This document shows, piece after piece, positions 1-5,496 of a stretch of 7,185 bases of DNA; within the stretch, counting starts at the first letter, position 1; each line of letters begins with the position of its first letter. Position numbers and translations under genes: made by a program. Under the pieces are notes generated by a model. That model saw nothing but the letters and a program-made list of their open reading frames with translations. It did no database searches and was not told the DNA's origin. This DNA is from CANIGN01 sp964538275 (GTDB taxonomy: Bacteria; Bdellovibrionota; UBA2428): NCBI GenBank assembly GCA_964538275.1, contig CAZIFW010000096.1:1-7185 (forward strand), written 5' to 3'.

Positions 1-245
1 ATGGCATCTACATCGGGCTTTTCGTGTTTCTCTAAAAACTGACGCGAGTAAGAACTCAACGATTCTACAAAGCGTCTTTGCCCCTCGGCAAAAAGCGTGT
101 TGAAGGCAAGGCTGGATTTGCCCGAGCCAGAAGGACCAGTAACAACCGTGAGACCGATTCGAGGTATCGTCAGCGTAAGGTTTTTTAAATTATGCTGCCT
201 CGCACCTACGATTTCGATGTCACGAAGAAAGCTATATTTCGACAT
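1..245 (-). CDS. uvrA: UvrA, excinuclease ABC subunit A (N-terminal 81 codons, cut by window edge)
   Basis: UvrA is the DNA-damage recognition ATPase of the UvrABC nucleotide excision repair complex in the cytoplasm; it loads UvrB at lesions. The reverse strand encodes the family's N-terminus: an I-x-GAR-x-HNLKNL segment (residues 12-23), a Walker A loop GPSGSGKSS (37-45), and AEGQRRFVESLS (53-64) running into a SRQFL...KPDVDA stretch, all in the order and spacing of UvrA. Small departures from the commonest sequence are Pro38 for Leu in the P-loop and Asn49 for Asp. These could point to a divergent lineage or a second UvrA copy, which the fragment cannot decide. The ATG at 245 is chosen because the family motif starts about 11 residues in; no Shine-Dalgarno site precedes it. 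The gene is divergent from hutG. Family identity is seen directly; the rest of the protein lies outside the window. Confidence 0.95.
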   Translation of the reverse strand, partial: MSKYSFLRDIEIVGARQHNLKNLTLTIPRIGLTVVTGPSGSGKSSLAFNTLFAEGQRRFVESLSSYSRQFLEKHEKPDVDA

Positions 246-297
246 CAGTCTGAAGAGTTTAGACGATAATGCATAAACTTGGTAGGAAGATTCAAGG
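246..297. promoter_or_regulatory. Divergent uvrA/hutG promoter region (putative)
   Basis: This 52-bp spacer must hold the start signals for two divergent genes. On the minus strand, TTGAAT (290-295) and CATTAT (266-271) sit 18 bp apart, a fair sigma-70-like pair for uvrA with four of six consensus bases in each box. On the plus strand, GATAAT (265-270) matches five of six bases of a -10 box for hutG, but no convincing -35 lies 16-18 bp upstream. The two -10 candidates are the same bases read on opposite strands, so the promoters would overlap. I saw no LexA-type box (neither the E. coli CTGT-N8-ACAG form nor other symmetric sites). The boxes are visible; their use is inference. Confidence 0.35.
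284..289 (+). promoter_or_regulatory. Shine-Dalgarno site of hutG
   Basis: AGGAAG lies 8 nt ahead of the ATG at 298. It is the clearest ribosome binding site in the window and decides the hutG start. It contrasts with most other genes here, which lack a well-placed site of this kind. Confidence 0.75.
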
Positions 298-1182
298 ATG
301 TGGAAGAAATTTCAAATGCCCCCGGAGTTCTTAAGTGGACGCTCAGATGACCCTACGTTTAAACGCTGGGCTCAGCTCATTCAAAACGACACTGAGCCGC
401 AAAAAAAATCTGTTTTGATTGCAGGTTATGCGAGCCACGCAGGCGTTCTGGCAAATTTAGGGCGAGCAGGTGCAGATAAGGGTCCAGATGCTTTTAGAAG
501 TGCTTTCTACCGCATGAATGCTCTAACGGATGTCTCTTTTGTGGATTTAGGTGATTACACATCTACAGAATCCGCAGAAGCAAGTCATGCTTGGCTTCGT
601 AAAAACTTGCCTCAAGAAAAATTCCCTTTGCGAGTTTCTCTTGGTGGTGGGCACGATTATGCAGCGGTAGATTTTGATTCACCCAATATGCAAATCATAC
701 ACATTGATACGCATCTTGATGTAAGGCCTTACGAGAAAAATAAAATTCATTCAGGAATGCCATTTCGCTATCTTGTAGAGAAAGAAGCAAGGATTTGGTG
801 TTTTGGTGCTCAAAGGGAGTATCACACGGCTCAGGATTGGGCTTTTGCTCAATCAAACTTTAAAGGGCTTTGGTCACTTGATGATTTAGAGCACGATTTT
901 GCAAAAGCTCTCGATCGTTGTTTTACAGACATAGATCCTCTAAAGCCTCTGGCTCTCAGTATAGACCTCGATGCTTTTCCGCAGGCAATCTCTCCTGGGG
1001 TTTCTGCTCCTAGCCCAAGGGGTATTTCTATAAATCAAACCGTTCGTATTTTAGATGCTGTAGCAAAAAACTTAACTCATCTTGGTTTTTACGAATTGAA
1101 TCCCAGTTTTGATTGGGATTATCAAAGCGCACGTTTGGGTGCGTTTTTGTTTTCTCGAATTTTGCAGAAAAAGTTTAGTTAA
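298..1182 (+). CDS. hutG: Formimidoylglutamase (HutG-like), arginase/ureohydrolase superfamily
   Basis: Ureohydrolases use a binuclear Mn centre; HutG hydrolyses N-formimidoyl-L-glutamate to glutamate and formamide in histidine breakdown (EC 3.5.3.8) in the cytoplasm. The 294-residue length is normal. Metal-ligand motifs appear in order: GGGHD (116-120, ligand His119), IDTHLD (136-141, ligands Asp137, His139, Asp141) and SIDLD (221-225, ligands Asp223, Asp225). HutG is favoured over arginase or agmatinase by HSGMPFR (151-157), by DAFPQAISPGVSAPSPRG (225-242), and by ELNPSFDWD near the C-terminus (266-274), which matches the E-x-NP-x-FD-x-D pattern of HutG. Agmatinases and arginases usually read D-x-x-DP after the SxDxD motif, and that is absent here. 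The Shine-Dalgarno site at 284-289 supports the start. No other hut gene is in the window, so the pathway assignment rests on sequence features alone. A related amidinohydrolase activity remains possible. Confidence 0.85.
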   Translation: MWKKFQMPPEFLSGRSDDPTFKRWAQLIQNDTEPQKKSVLIAGYASHAGVLANLGRAGADKGPDAFRSAFYRMNALTDVSFVDLGDYTSTESAEASHAWLRKNLPQEKFPLRVSLGGGHDYAAVDFDSPNMQIIHIDTHLDVRPYEKNKIHSGMPFRYLVEKEARIWCFGAQREYHTAQDWAFAQSNFKGLWSLDDLEHDFAKALDRCFTDIDPLKPLALSIDLDAFPQAISPGVSAPSPRGISINQTVRILDAVAKNLTHLGFYELNPSFDWDYQSARLGAFLFSRILQKKFS

Positions 1183-1187
1183 GACCT

Positions 1188-1204
1188 ATTTTTGTTTTAA
1201 AAAT
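1188..1204. terminator. AT-only inverted repeat in convergent spacer (weak terminator candidate)
   Basis: ATTTTT (1188-1193) and AAAAAT (1199-1204) form a 6-bp A/T stem with a 5-nt loop inside the 26-bp spacer between the converging stops of hutG and the J-domain gene. It could end transcription from either side, but a stem without G-C pairs is weak and the T run is part of the stem. It is listed because no other terminator candidate exists in the spacer. Confidence 0.2.
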
Positions 1205-1208
1205 ATTC

Positions 1209-3248
1209 TTATTTACGAGTACGAAATTTAGCTTTGAGTTTTGCATAGCAACTATATCCTGAGCTTTTCATGTTGCTTAATATTTCGGCTCTTAGTTCTG
1301 GCGCTGCTGTAGATTTTGATGCAGGACTGTTGGAGAGTGAACGTTGTGCGTATACAAGATGAGCGTTTGCTAACTCTGCTACCTTAGGTAAATGCTTTTT
1401 TAACGAAGCACTATGCAAGAGTAAGCCTTTACTCTCAACGTAGAACGGGTTGAGTGTACCTTTTAGTAAATCAATTTCCCAGAACTTAAACAGTGGTCGG
1501 TATGCTTCAATGTTTGATTCTGATTGAGCGAGTAAGCGATTGAGTATTTCTGTGCTTAAATTCTCGGATGAATTTCTGTATTTTTCAAGAATTTTCATTG
1601 CCAAATCTTGGTTAGATTTTTTATGTGATCTTAGATTTTGTTCAATAAAACTTATAATGTCAGCTTTACGGAAAAGAGAAATTTTATCAGTGAAAATAGT
1701 TGCTACTGGTCCGCTGAGTAAACTTTCAAGCCCCTGAGCTTTAAAGGTGCTTTGAATTTTTGAAGCTAAATCATTCTCTAAGTCTAGTGGAACTTTCAAA
1801 GCCGCAAAGTGGAGCGAGCTATTTATAGCATCATGAATTAATCCCTGCGCCTGAGCCAGACTCGTTTTATCAATCTCTTTGTCATGTAAAACTCCTCTGT
1901 AGGCCCCTAAAGTATTTGCCAGAAAAGCGCTGAGCCCTCTTTTAGAGTCTAAGAGTTCTTCCCCTGATAGTTTATTTAAAGACTCTAAGCCTCTCTCAAT
2001 AACTGATTGAAGCATGGCTACGCTTTGATGTCGCACGGGAACTTCTTCTCCCATGCTTTCTTTAAGGGCTACATATGTCTCCGATAAATAAAAATTCTTT
2101 GCTTTGCGAGTTGCGTCCGAAGTTTCTTTTGAGCGTATAAGTTCTTCAATGACAGAAAGCTCCTCTCGTAAACGATAACGTTCTTTTTCATTAAGCTCCT
2201 GCGATTGAATCTTTACCGCCATTTTATTTAAAAAGTTTATAGAGGTATTTAAAAGTAAAAGTGCGTTTTTGGAATCTCCGTCTGCTATGAGATATTTAAT
2301 CAGTATTGGGTAAAGTGTGCTGTTACTTGCTATGTGTTCTAGGGTGGTGCTTCGATCAAACTGCGATCGAGCAAAAATGTTAAGACGTGTCCAAGCAGAG
2401 TTAGTTTTGGAGTTTCTTAAATGTTGAGCCATTTCTCCCATGAATTTTCCATCTTGTGCATGCGCAAGAGTTGCTTCAGTTGCAATAGATGATGCAAATG
2501 ATCTAGCTGAATCTACATAATCTTGGCCTAAGCTTTTTTGAATTATATCTAGGGGAGCTTCGAGTAAATTCATAAGGCTAAGAGTATTGTGAGCATTCAA
2601 TTGGGAAGCATGTTTTTTTAACAGAGAATAAGCATATGTATCGTAATAAGAAACAAATGCTAAGTGCTTATTGGAATTGCTGAGTTTGGGGTTTTTAAGA
2701 ATTTTTAAAAATGCAGCTTCAACATGAGAATGGTTTTTTGAAAAGCTATTATAAAAGTCTTGGGGTTTAATATTGTCGTATGAAAGAACAGCTCTTTGAA
2801 TGAGCTTATTAAACTCATCGACTGCCGCATCTGGAGCTTCAGAGCTTTGATGTGTAGAAGCTGCTTGCGGTGTACGCGCTTCGCTTTCTGCTTCTGCAGC
2901 TCGTTTGGCATTGAATTCATCAAGAGTGCTAAATTCCCCCGCGGTAGGATTGCGGCCAAACTGTGTTATGAAAGCATCGTATCGAGTTCTCTTGCTTTCA
3001 TCGCCCAAAACATCCCATGCTTCGCTTAGAAGTTTAAAATATTCTTCTTTGTCTTTATCGCCAGGAAATTTATCGGGATGATTTGCAACGGCAAGTTTTC
3101 TGTATGCTTTTTTTATCTCGTCGGTGGAACTTATAGAGCGTACTCCCAAGAGTCCGTAATAGTCTAAAACTCGATCAGAATCGGAATATAAATTTTGAGG
3201 GGTAACACAAAGAATGAAACAGAAAAGAAGAGAGTAGAAGGTTTTCAT
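1209..3248 (-). CDS. Exported J-domain (DnaJ-like) protein with long helical C-terminal region
   Basis: This 679-residue protein starts with a signal peptide (Lys2, then a hydrophobic run to about residue 17, polar by residue 22). A J-domain follows at about 29-91, with YYGLLGV (30-36), the basic helix KKAYRKLA (46-53), the invariant HPD triad (57-59), and a C-terminal helix with AWDVLGDESKRTRYD (77-91). J-domains stimulate the ATPase of Hsp70 chaperones. The acidic residues after the hydrophobic run favour N-in/C-out export, which puts the J-domain in the periplasm or beyond; no bacterial Hsp70 is known there. A low-complexity Ala/Ser/Glu-rich linker spans about 110-145. The remaining 530 or so residues look wholly helical, perhaps TPR-like solenoid, with no repeat consensus I can defend, and end in a basic tail (KLKAKFRTRK). 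The mature part has a single Cys (near 667). No lipobox is convincing. Start choice: the ATG gives the signal peptide directly, although no Shine-Dalgarno site precedes it. Substrate and partner are unknown. Confidence 0.85.
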   Translation of the reverse strand: MKTFYSLLFCFILCVTPQNLYSDSDRVLDYYGLLGVRSISSTDEIKKAYRKLAVANHPDKFPGDKDKEEYFKLLSEAWDVLGDESKRTRYDAFITQFGRNPTAGEFSTLDEFNAKRAAEAESEARTPQAASTHQSSEAPDAAVDEFNKLIQRAVLSYDNIKPQDFYNSFSKNHSHVEAAFLKILKNPKLSNSNKHLAFVSYYDTYAYSLLKKHASQLNAHNTLSLMNLLEAPLDIIQKSLGQDYVDSARSFASSIATEATLAHAQDGKFMGEMAQHLRNSKTNSAWTRLNIFARSQFDRSTTLEHIASNSTLYPILIKYLIADGDSKNALLLLNTSINFLNKMAVKIQSQELNEKERYRLREELSVIEELIRSKETSDATRKAKNFYLSETYVALKESMGEEVPVRHQSVAMLQSVIERGLESLNKLSGEELLDSKRGLSAFLANTLGAYRGVLHDKEIDKTSLAQAQGLIHDAINSSLHFAALKVPLDLENDLASKIQSTFKAQGLESLLSGPVATIFTDKISLFRKADIISFIEQNLRSHKKSNQDLAMKILEKYRNSSENLSTEILNRLLAQSESNIEAYRPLFKFWEIDLLKGTLNPFYVESKGLLLHSASLKKHLPKVAELANAHLVYAQRSLSNSPASKSTAAPELRAEILSNMKSSGYSCYAKLKAKFRTRK

Positions 3249-3260
3249 GTTTATATTTTG
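3246..3260 (-). promoter_or_regulatory. Start-codon leader block, copy 1 (CAAAATATAAAC-ATG)
   Basis: Read on the minus strand, the 12 bases before the J-domain ATG plus the ATG itself match the block at 4471-4485 in 14 of 15 positions, at the same offset from the start codon. It replaces a Shine-Dalgarno site. It might be an A/U-rich, unstructured ribosome standby sequence or a protein or sRNA target. The match is seen; its role is inferred. Confidence 0.5.
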
Positions 3261-3310
3261 CTGCTCGCATTATTGATTAAGTGTTGCGCCACGGCGCAGT
3301 ACCATATCAT
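3251..3310 (-). CDS. Possible 19-codon leader ORF upstream of the J-domain gene
   Basis: On the minus strand, an AAGGG Shine-Dalgarno-like site (3316-3320) lies 5 nt before an ATG at 3310. It opens 19 codons (MIWYCAVAQHLINNASSKI) that stop with TAA only 2 nt before the J-domain ATG, in another frame. This arrangement would allow termination-reinitiation coupling and would explain why the main gene has no ribosome binding site of its own. The peptide shows no attenuator-like run of one amino acid. A GC-rich palindrome lies within it (3285-3298). It would only be translated if transcription starts upstream of about 3320. A chance ORF of this length is easily possible, so confidence is limited. 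Confidence 0.3.
   Translation of the reverse strand: MIWYCAVAQHLINNASSKI
3285..3298. repeat. GC-rich palindrome TGCGCC-N2-GGCGCA upstream of the J-domain gene
   Basis: Two perfect 6-bp arms are separated by 2 bp (read as RNA: a 5-bp stem with a 4-nt loop), and the element stands out in an AT-rich spacer. Two readings are possible. As a DNA operator it would cover the -35 region of a promoter whose -10 is AATAAT on the minus strand (3269-3274), although no -35 consensus is visible. As an mRNA hairpin it would sit inside the leader ORF. These exclude each other in part, because a start near 3262 would leave the leader ORF untranscribed. The symmetry is seen; function is inferred. Confidence 0.4.
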
Positions 3311-3423
3311 GAAAACCCTTCACTCATAGGATACAAAAGCTGGAAATTTTTATTCTTAATTTGAGTAAACAATTGCTCGTTTTTATGTTTGAGCCATTAA
3401 CGAGTGCTTAGAAGTTTAACACT
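3311..3423. other. AT-rich intergenic spacer without identified gene or terminator
   Basis: This stretch follows the stop of the His-tail gene on the minus strand. CTCGTT (3376-3381) and AACGAG (3399-3404) form 6-bp arms, but the 17-nt loop and lack of a following T run make it a poor terminator. No ORF with a start and reasonable length is present on either strand. Transcripts may therefore read through from the His-tail gene into the J-domain gene. Confidence 0.4.
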
Positions 3424-4473
3424 TTAGTGGTTGTGATTATGCCCATCGCCTTTTTTATGCGAGTGAGGGACTTTACCTTCAGGAATACCGGGCTCTTCTT
3501 TAGCTTTGGGAAAGTCTCCAAAGAGAGTGGGGTCGGCTGGGTTGCCCGTAAGAAAACGTCCTTTGGCTACGTTCATATCTACGGCTTCGTCGCCTTGATA
3601 GTTTGAAGGGAAGTCTGCATATCCGCTTCCTACGCGTGTTTGAATAATGCGAGTAGATTGGTCTTTTTGTTTTACTCGAATCTTACCTGTCTCGTTTCCT
3701 ACAACAACATAGAGTTCGTCTTGATCAAAGTCGTAGTTCCAAAACTCAGCACGACCACCTAAATCTTTTTCAAGTTTTTTTCCAAGTTGAGTGTTGTAGA
3801 ACTCTGGGTCTACCGGCGTAAGATTAAGTTTGTCCGCTTCTGCTGTATTCATACGTTCTGCTTTAGATTCTTGAGCGGTTCCTGGAAGTTTGGGTTTAGC
3901 TGCTGAAAGTTCTTCTTTGGCTTTTTCTTCAGCATTTTTCTTAGCCAGTGCTTTGAGATTAGGGCTTTCAAGAGTTTCGTACAAAGCTTTGTTGGCCGAA
4001 AGCGAAGTAAAAAACAGAACCGAACGTGCTTGTTTTACTTGGTCTTGACTGGCTTTGATTTTAAGATCGATATCTACAATACTTTTTTTCTCAGAAAGAG
4101 GAAGTGCGATTTTGCGGTCTTTTAAGAATGCAATTTGTTTTTCAAACTTTTCTTTTGTTTCTTTAAGGCTAATGAATTTTATATAAAAACGCTGATAAAG
4201 ATTTTTAAATGTATCAACAGGAAGTTCTTTTAATGTTTGAACTCCATACTTTTTGTACTGTTCGATGAGCTCTTTTTGGTCTGTTTCTAAAAGTTGGATA
4301 AGGTCGCTGTGCGAGCTGTGCATGTATTTTAGAAGGTTGGCAAAGTCTTGGAGTTCTTGGCTGGAAACAGTATTCGCGCTTTGCGCAAAAGCCATTTGTA
4401 ATGGCACCTGAATTGAGCAGAGTGTCGCAATTAGTAAAAGACGTCCCCCTTGGAACGCTAGACCTCTCCCCAT
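3424..4473 (-). CDS. Exported helical protein with His-rich C-terminal tail, family not recognised
   Basis: This 349-residue protein has a signal peptide with Arg3 and Arg11, a hydrophobic core (about 12-29) and a likely signal peptidase I site after Ala-Phe-Ala (28-30). The mature part begins with Lys/Glu/Gln-rich helices (about 38-160, coiled-coil prone). An Ala/Lys/Glu-rich low-complexity stretch follows (about 175-210), then a more globular, aromatic-containing segment (about 222-300, with WNYDFDQDELYVVV at 245-258). The C-terminus is Pro/Gly-rich and ends in a tail with five His (337, 339, 345, 347, 349), a plausible metal-binding patch. The mature protein has no Cys. Start choice: the frame stays open back to a TTG at 4512, but the ATG at 4473 gives a normal signal peptide and carries the leader block shared with the J-domain gene. 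It lies 175 bp upstream of that gene, in the same direction, and diverges from rodZ. I do not recognise a family. Export is well supported; metal binding is inference. Confidence 0.8.
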   Translation of the reverse strand: MGRGLAFQGGRLLLIATLCSIQVPLQMAFAQSANTVSSQELQDFANLLKYMHSSHSDLIQLLETDQKELIEQYKKYGVQTLKELPVDTFKNLYQRFYIKFISLKETKEKFEKQIAFLKDRKIALPLSEKKSIVDIDLKIKASQDQVKQARSVLFFTSLSANKALYETLESPNLKALAKKNAEEKAKEELSAAKPKLPGTAQESKAERMNTAEADKLNLTPVDPEFYNTQLGKKLEKDLGGRAEFWNYDFDQDELYVVVGNETGKIRVKQKDQSTRIIQTRVGSGYADFPSNYQGDEAVDMNVAKGRFLTGNPADPTLFGDFPKAKEEPGIPEGKVPHSHKKGDGHNHNH

Positions 4474-4485
4474 ATTTATATTTTG
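4471..4485 (-). promoter_or_regulatory. Start-codon leader block, copy 2 (CAAAATATAAAT-ATG)
   Basis: This is the second copy of the block found at the J-domain start, differing only in the base next to the ATG. Its conserved offset argues that 4473 is the true start of the His-tail gene. Unlike copy 1, it is not preceded by a leader ORF: the frame containing its TAA is closed by a TGA a few codons upstream. Confidence 0.5.
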
Positions 4486-4516
4486 ACTCAATTTAAAGGA
4501 CTTAGGTAGCAAATTG

Positions 4517-4547
4517 TTGACGCAGTTTTGGACTTTGGAGGGCTAAT
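4517..4547 (+). promoter_or_regulatory. Putative rodZ promoter
   Basis: TTGACG (4517-4522, five of six -35 bases) and GCTAAT (4542-4547, four of six -10 bases) are separated by 19 bp, a little long. Transcription would start near 4554 and leave a leader of about 12 nt. The purine-rich GGAGGG at 4537-4542 looks like a Shine-Dalgarno site, but it is 23 nt from the rodZ ATG with no in-frame start at a proper distance, so it is more likely part of the promoter. The spacer 4474-4565 also has to serve the divergent His-tail gene, for which I found no good promoter. Confidence 0.35.
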
Positions 4548-4565
4548 AGATTACACCAAGCCTAT

Positions 4566-5447
4566 ATGTCGGATCTTGAGGATAAAACTGAGGGTACACC
4601 AGAAGAGGCTCCAAAGACCTTCGGCGCTTGGCTTAAAGCCCAAAGGCTTGAAAAGAAGGTTTCTCTTGAAGAAATAGCAGCGGTTACAAAGATTCATATC
4701 CATCAGCTGAAATCCTTAGAGGGGGGTTGGCCAGATGCTATTCCCGCCTTGGCTATTGTTCGCGGTATTATGATTACTTACGCTCGTCACTTGGGTCTTA
4801 ACGAAGTCGAAGTGATAGAGCGCTTTAAGCAGCATCAGGGTGAGTTTAAGGAGAAGGTATCTTCGCTTATCAAGACGGATACCCCTACCTATACTCCTAA
4901 TTCTGGTAAGCCTTTGCGTTTTGGCAGTTACAGCGAGAGAAAAGAGCAGTCTAAGCTCACTCACTGGCTCTCTACTAAGAGAACACTCTATGCAGTTTTA
5001 GTTCTCATTGGATTTGGTCTGTTATTGTTTTTAATGAGCCTTGGAAAAAAACAGAGTTCTGAAGTTTCATTAAGTGCTCCTACAGTTGTTGAAACAGGCG
5101 TTGTAAATCCTCAACCACAAGAAACAAAAATTGTAGATCAGCAAGCTACTGCTGATTCAGGAAATCTCTTTAAGGGGAATCCTCCCTATGAATTTACAAT
5201 CAATGCATCGGGCGATGTGTGGTTTAACATGCAGGTGGATGAGCAGTCTTTGGTAAGTTTTAAGCTGTCTGAGGGACAAAGTCGCAAAGTAAGCTTTAAC
5301 CGTAAGGCGCGGGTTACTTTTAGTAATCCTCTGATTACACGTTTTGAAATCAATGGAGCTAACTTTAAAAGTACGGCTCCTTTGGGCAAAGACGAAACGG
5401 TTATGTTTCCAGAGCAGAGTGCTCAGCTAGTTCCAGCAACTCCGTAA
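4566..5447 (+). CDS. rodZ: RodZ-like cell-shape protein (HTH domain, one membrane span, DUF4115-type periplasmic domain)
   Basis: RodZ is a bitopic inner-membrane protein that links cytoplasmic MreB filaments to the elongasome and helps keep rod shape. The 293 residues show the full architecture. After an acidic N-terminus comes a Cro/CI-like helix-turn-helix at about 19-88, with FGAWLKAQRLEKKVSLEEIA (19-38) and the family's VRGIMITYARHLGL segment (65-78). A basic juxtamembrane stretch (about 115-139) precedes a single hydrophobic span (141-159). A Pro/Gln/Thr-rich linker follows, then a beta-rich periplasmic domain (about 208-281) of the DUF4115 type, including DVWFNMQVD and a final TAPLGKDETVMF. 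The usual LP before the VRG motif is IP here. No Shine-Dalgarno site is visible before the ATG, and no earlier in-frame start exists nearby. Its job in shape control follows from the family; the neighbouring genes add no support. An intact TM and C-terminal domain argue against a plain transcription factor. Confidence 0.9.
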   Translation: MSDLEDKTEGTPEEAPKTFGAWLKAQRLEKKVSLEEIAAVTKIHIHQLKSLEGGWPDAIPALAIVRGIMITYARHLGLNEVEVIERFKQHQGEFKEKVSSLIKTDTPTYTPNSGKPLRFGSYSERKEQSKLTHWLSTKRTLYAVLVLIGFGLLLFLMSLGKKQSSEVSLSAPTVVETGVVNPQPQETKIVDQQATADSGNLFKGNPPYEFTINASGDVWFNMQVDEQSLVSFKLSEGQSRKVSFNRKARVTFSNPLITRFEINGANFKSTAPLGKDETVMFPEQSAQLVPATP

Positions 5448-5450
5448 TGT

Positions 5451-5490
5451 TTTTTTAAAACTTAAAAAAGACAAACTTTGCACTTAGAAT
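5451..5490 (+). promoter_or_regulatory. AT-tract hairpin and putative promoter of the 231-residue gene
   Basis: TTTTTTAA (5451-5458) and TTAAAAAA (5462-5469) are 8-bp inverted A/T arms with a 3-nt loop just after the rodZ stop. No T run follows, so a terminator role is doubtful; upstream A/T tracts often act as UP elements. A -10 candidate TAGAAT (5485-5490, five of six) lies 17 bp after TTAAAA (5462-5467, four of six). Transcription would start at or next to the ATG at 5497, giving a leaderless or near-leaderless mRNA, in keeping with the missing Shine-Dalgarno site. This is inference. Confidence 0.3.
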
Positions 5491-5496
5491 AGGTTT

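Noticed and set aside
246..297. LexA (SOS) box in front of uvrA
   Set aside because: I looked for CTGT-N8-ACAG and other symmetric sites in the spacer and found none.
1540..1737. Plus-strand open frame of 65 codons inside the J-domain gene
   Set aside because: It lies antisense to a well-supported coding region, has no ribosome site or recognisable product, and is a by-product of its composition.
2705..3029. Open frames on both strands (2705-2959 minus, 2796-3029 plus) overlapping the J-domain and linker coding region
   Set aside because: Both overlap the conserved J-domain reading frame or its linker and show no domain or start signal.
3376..3404. CTCGTT/AACGAG inverted repeat as a terminator for the His-tail gene
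   Set aside because: The loop is 17 nt, the stem only 6 bp, and no T run follows on the minus strand.
4474..4512. Extension of the His-tail protein to the TTG at 4512
   Set aside because: It would place 13 residues before a normal signal peptide, uses a rarer start codon and ignores the leader block at the ATG at 4473.
4537..4542. GGAGGG as the rodZ ribosome binding site
   Set aside because: It is 23 nt from the ATG and no in-frame start codon lies at a workable distance.
4716..5389. Minus-strand open frames at 4716-4964 and 5186-5389 within rodZ
   Set aside because: The rodZ frame carries the HTH and DUF4115-type motifs here; the antisense translations look random.
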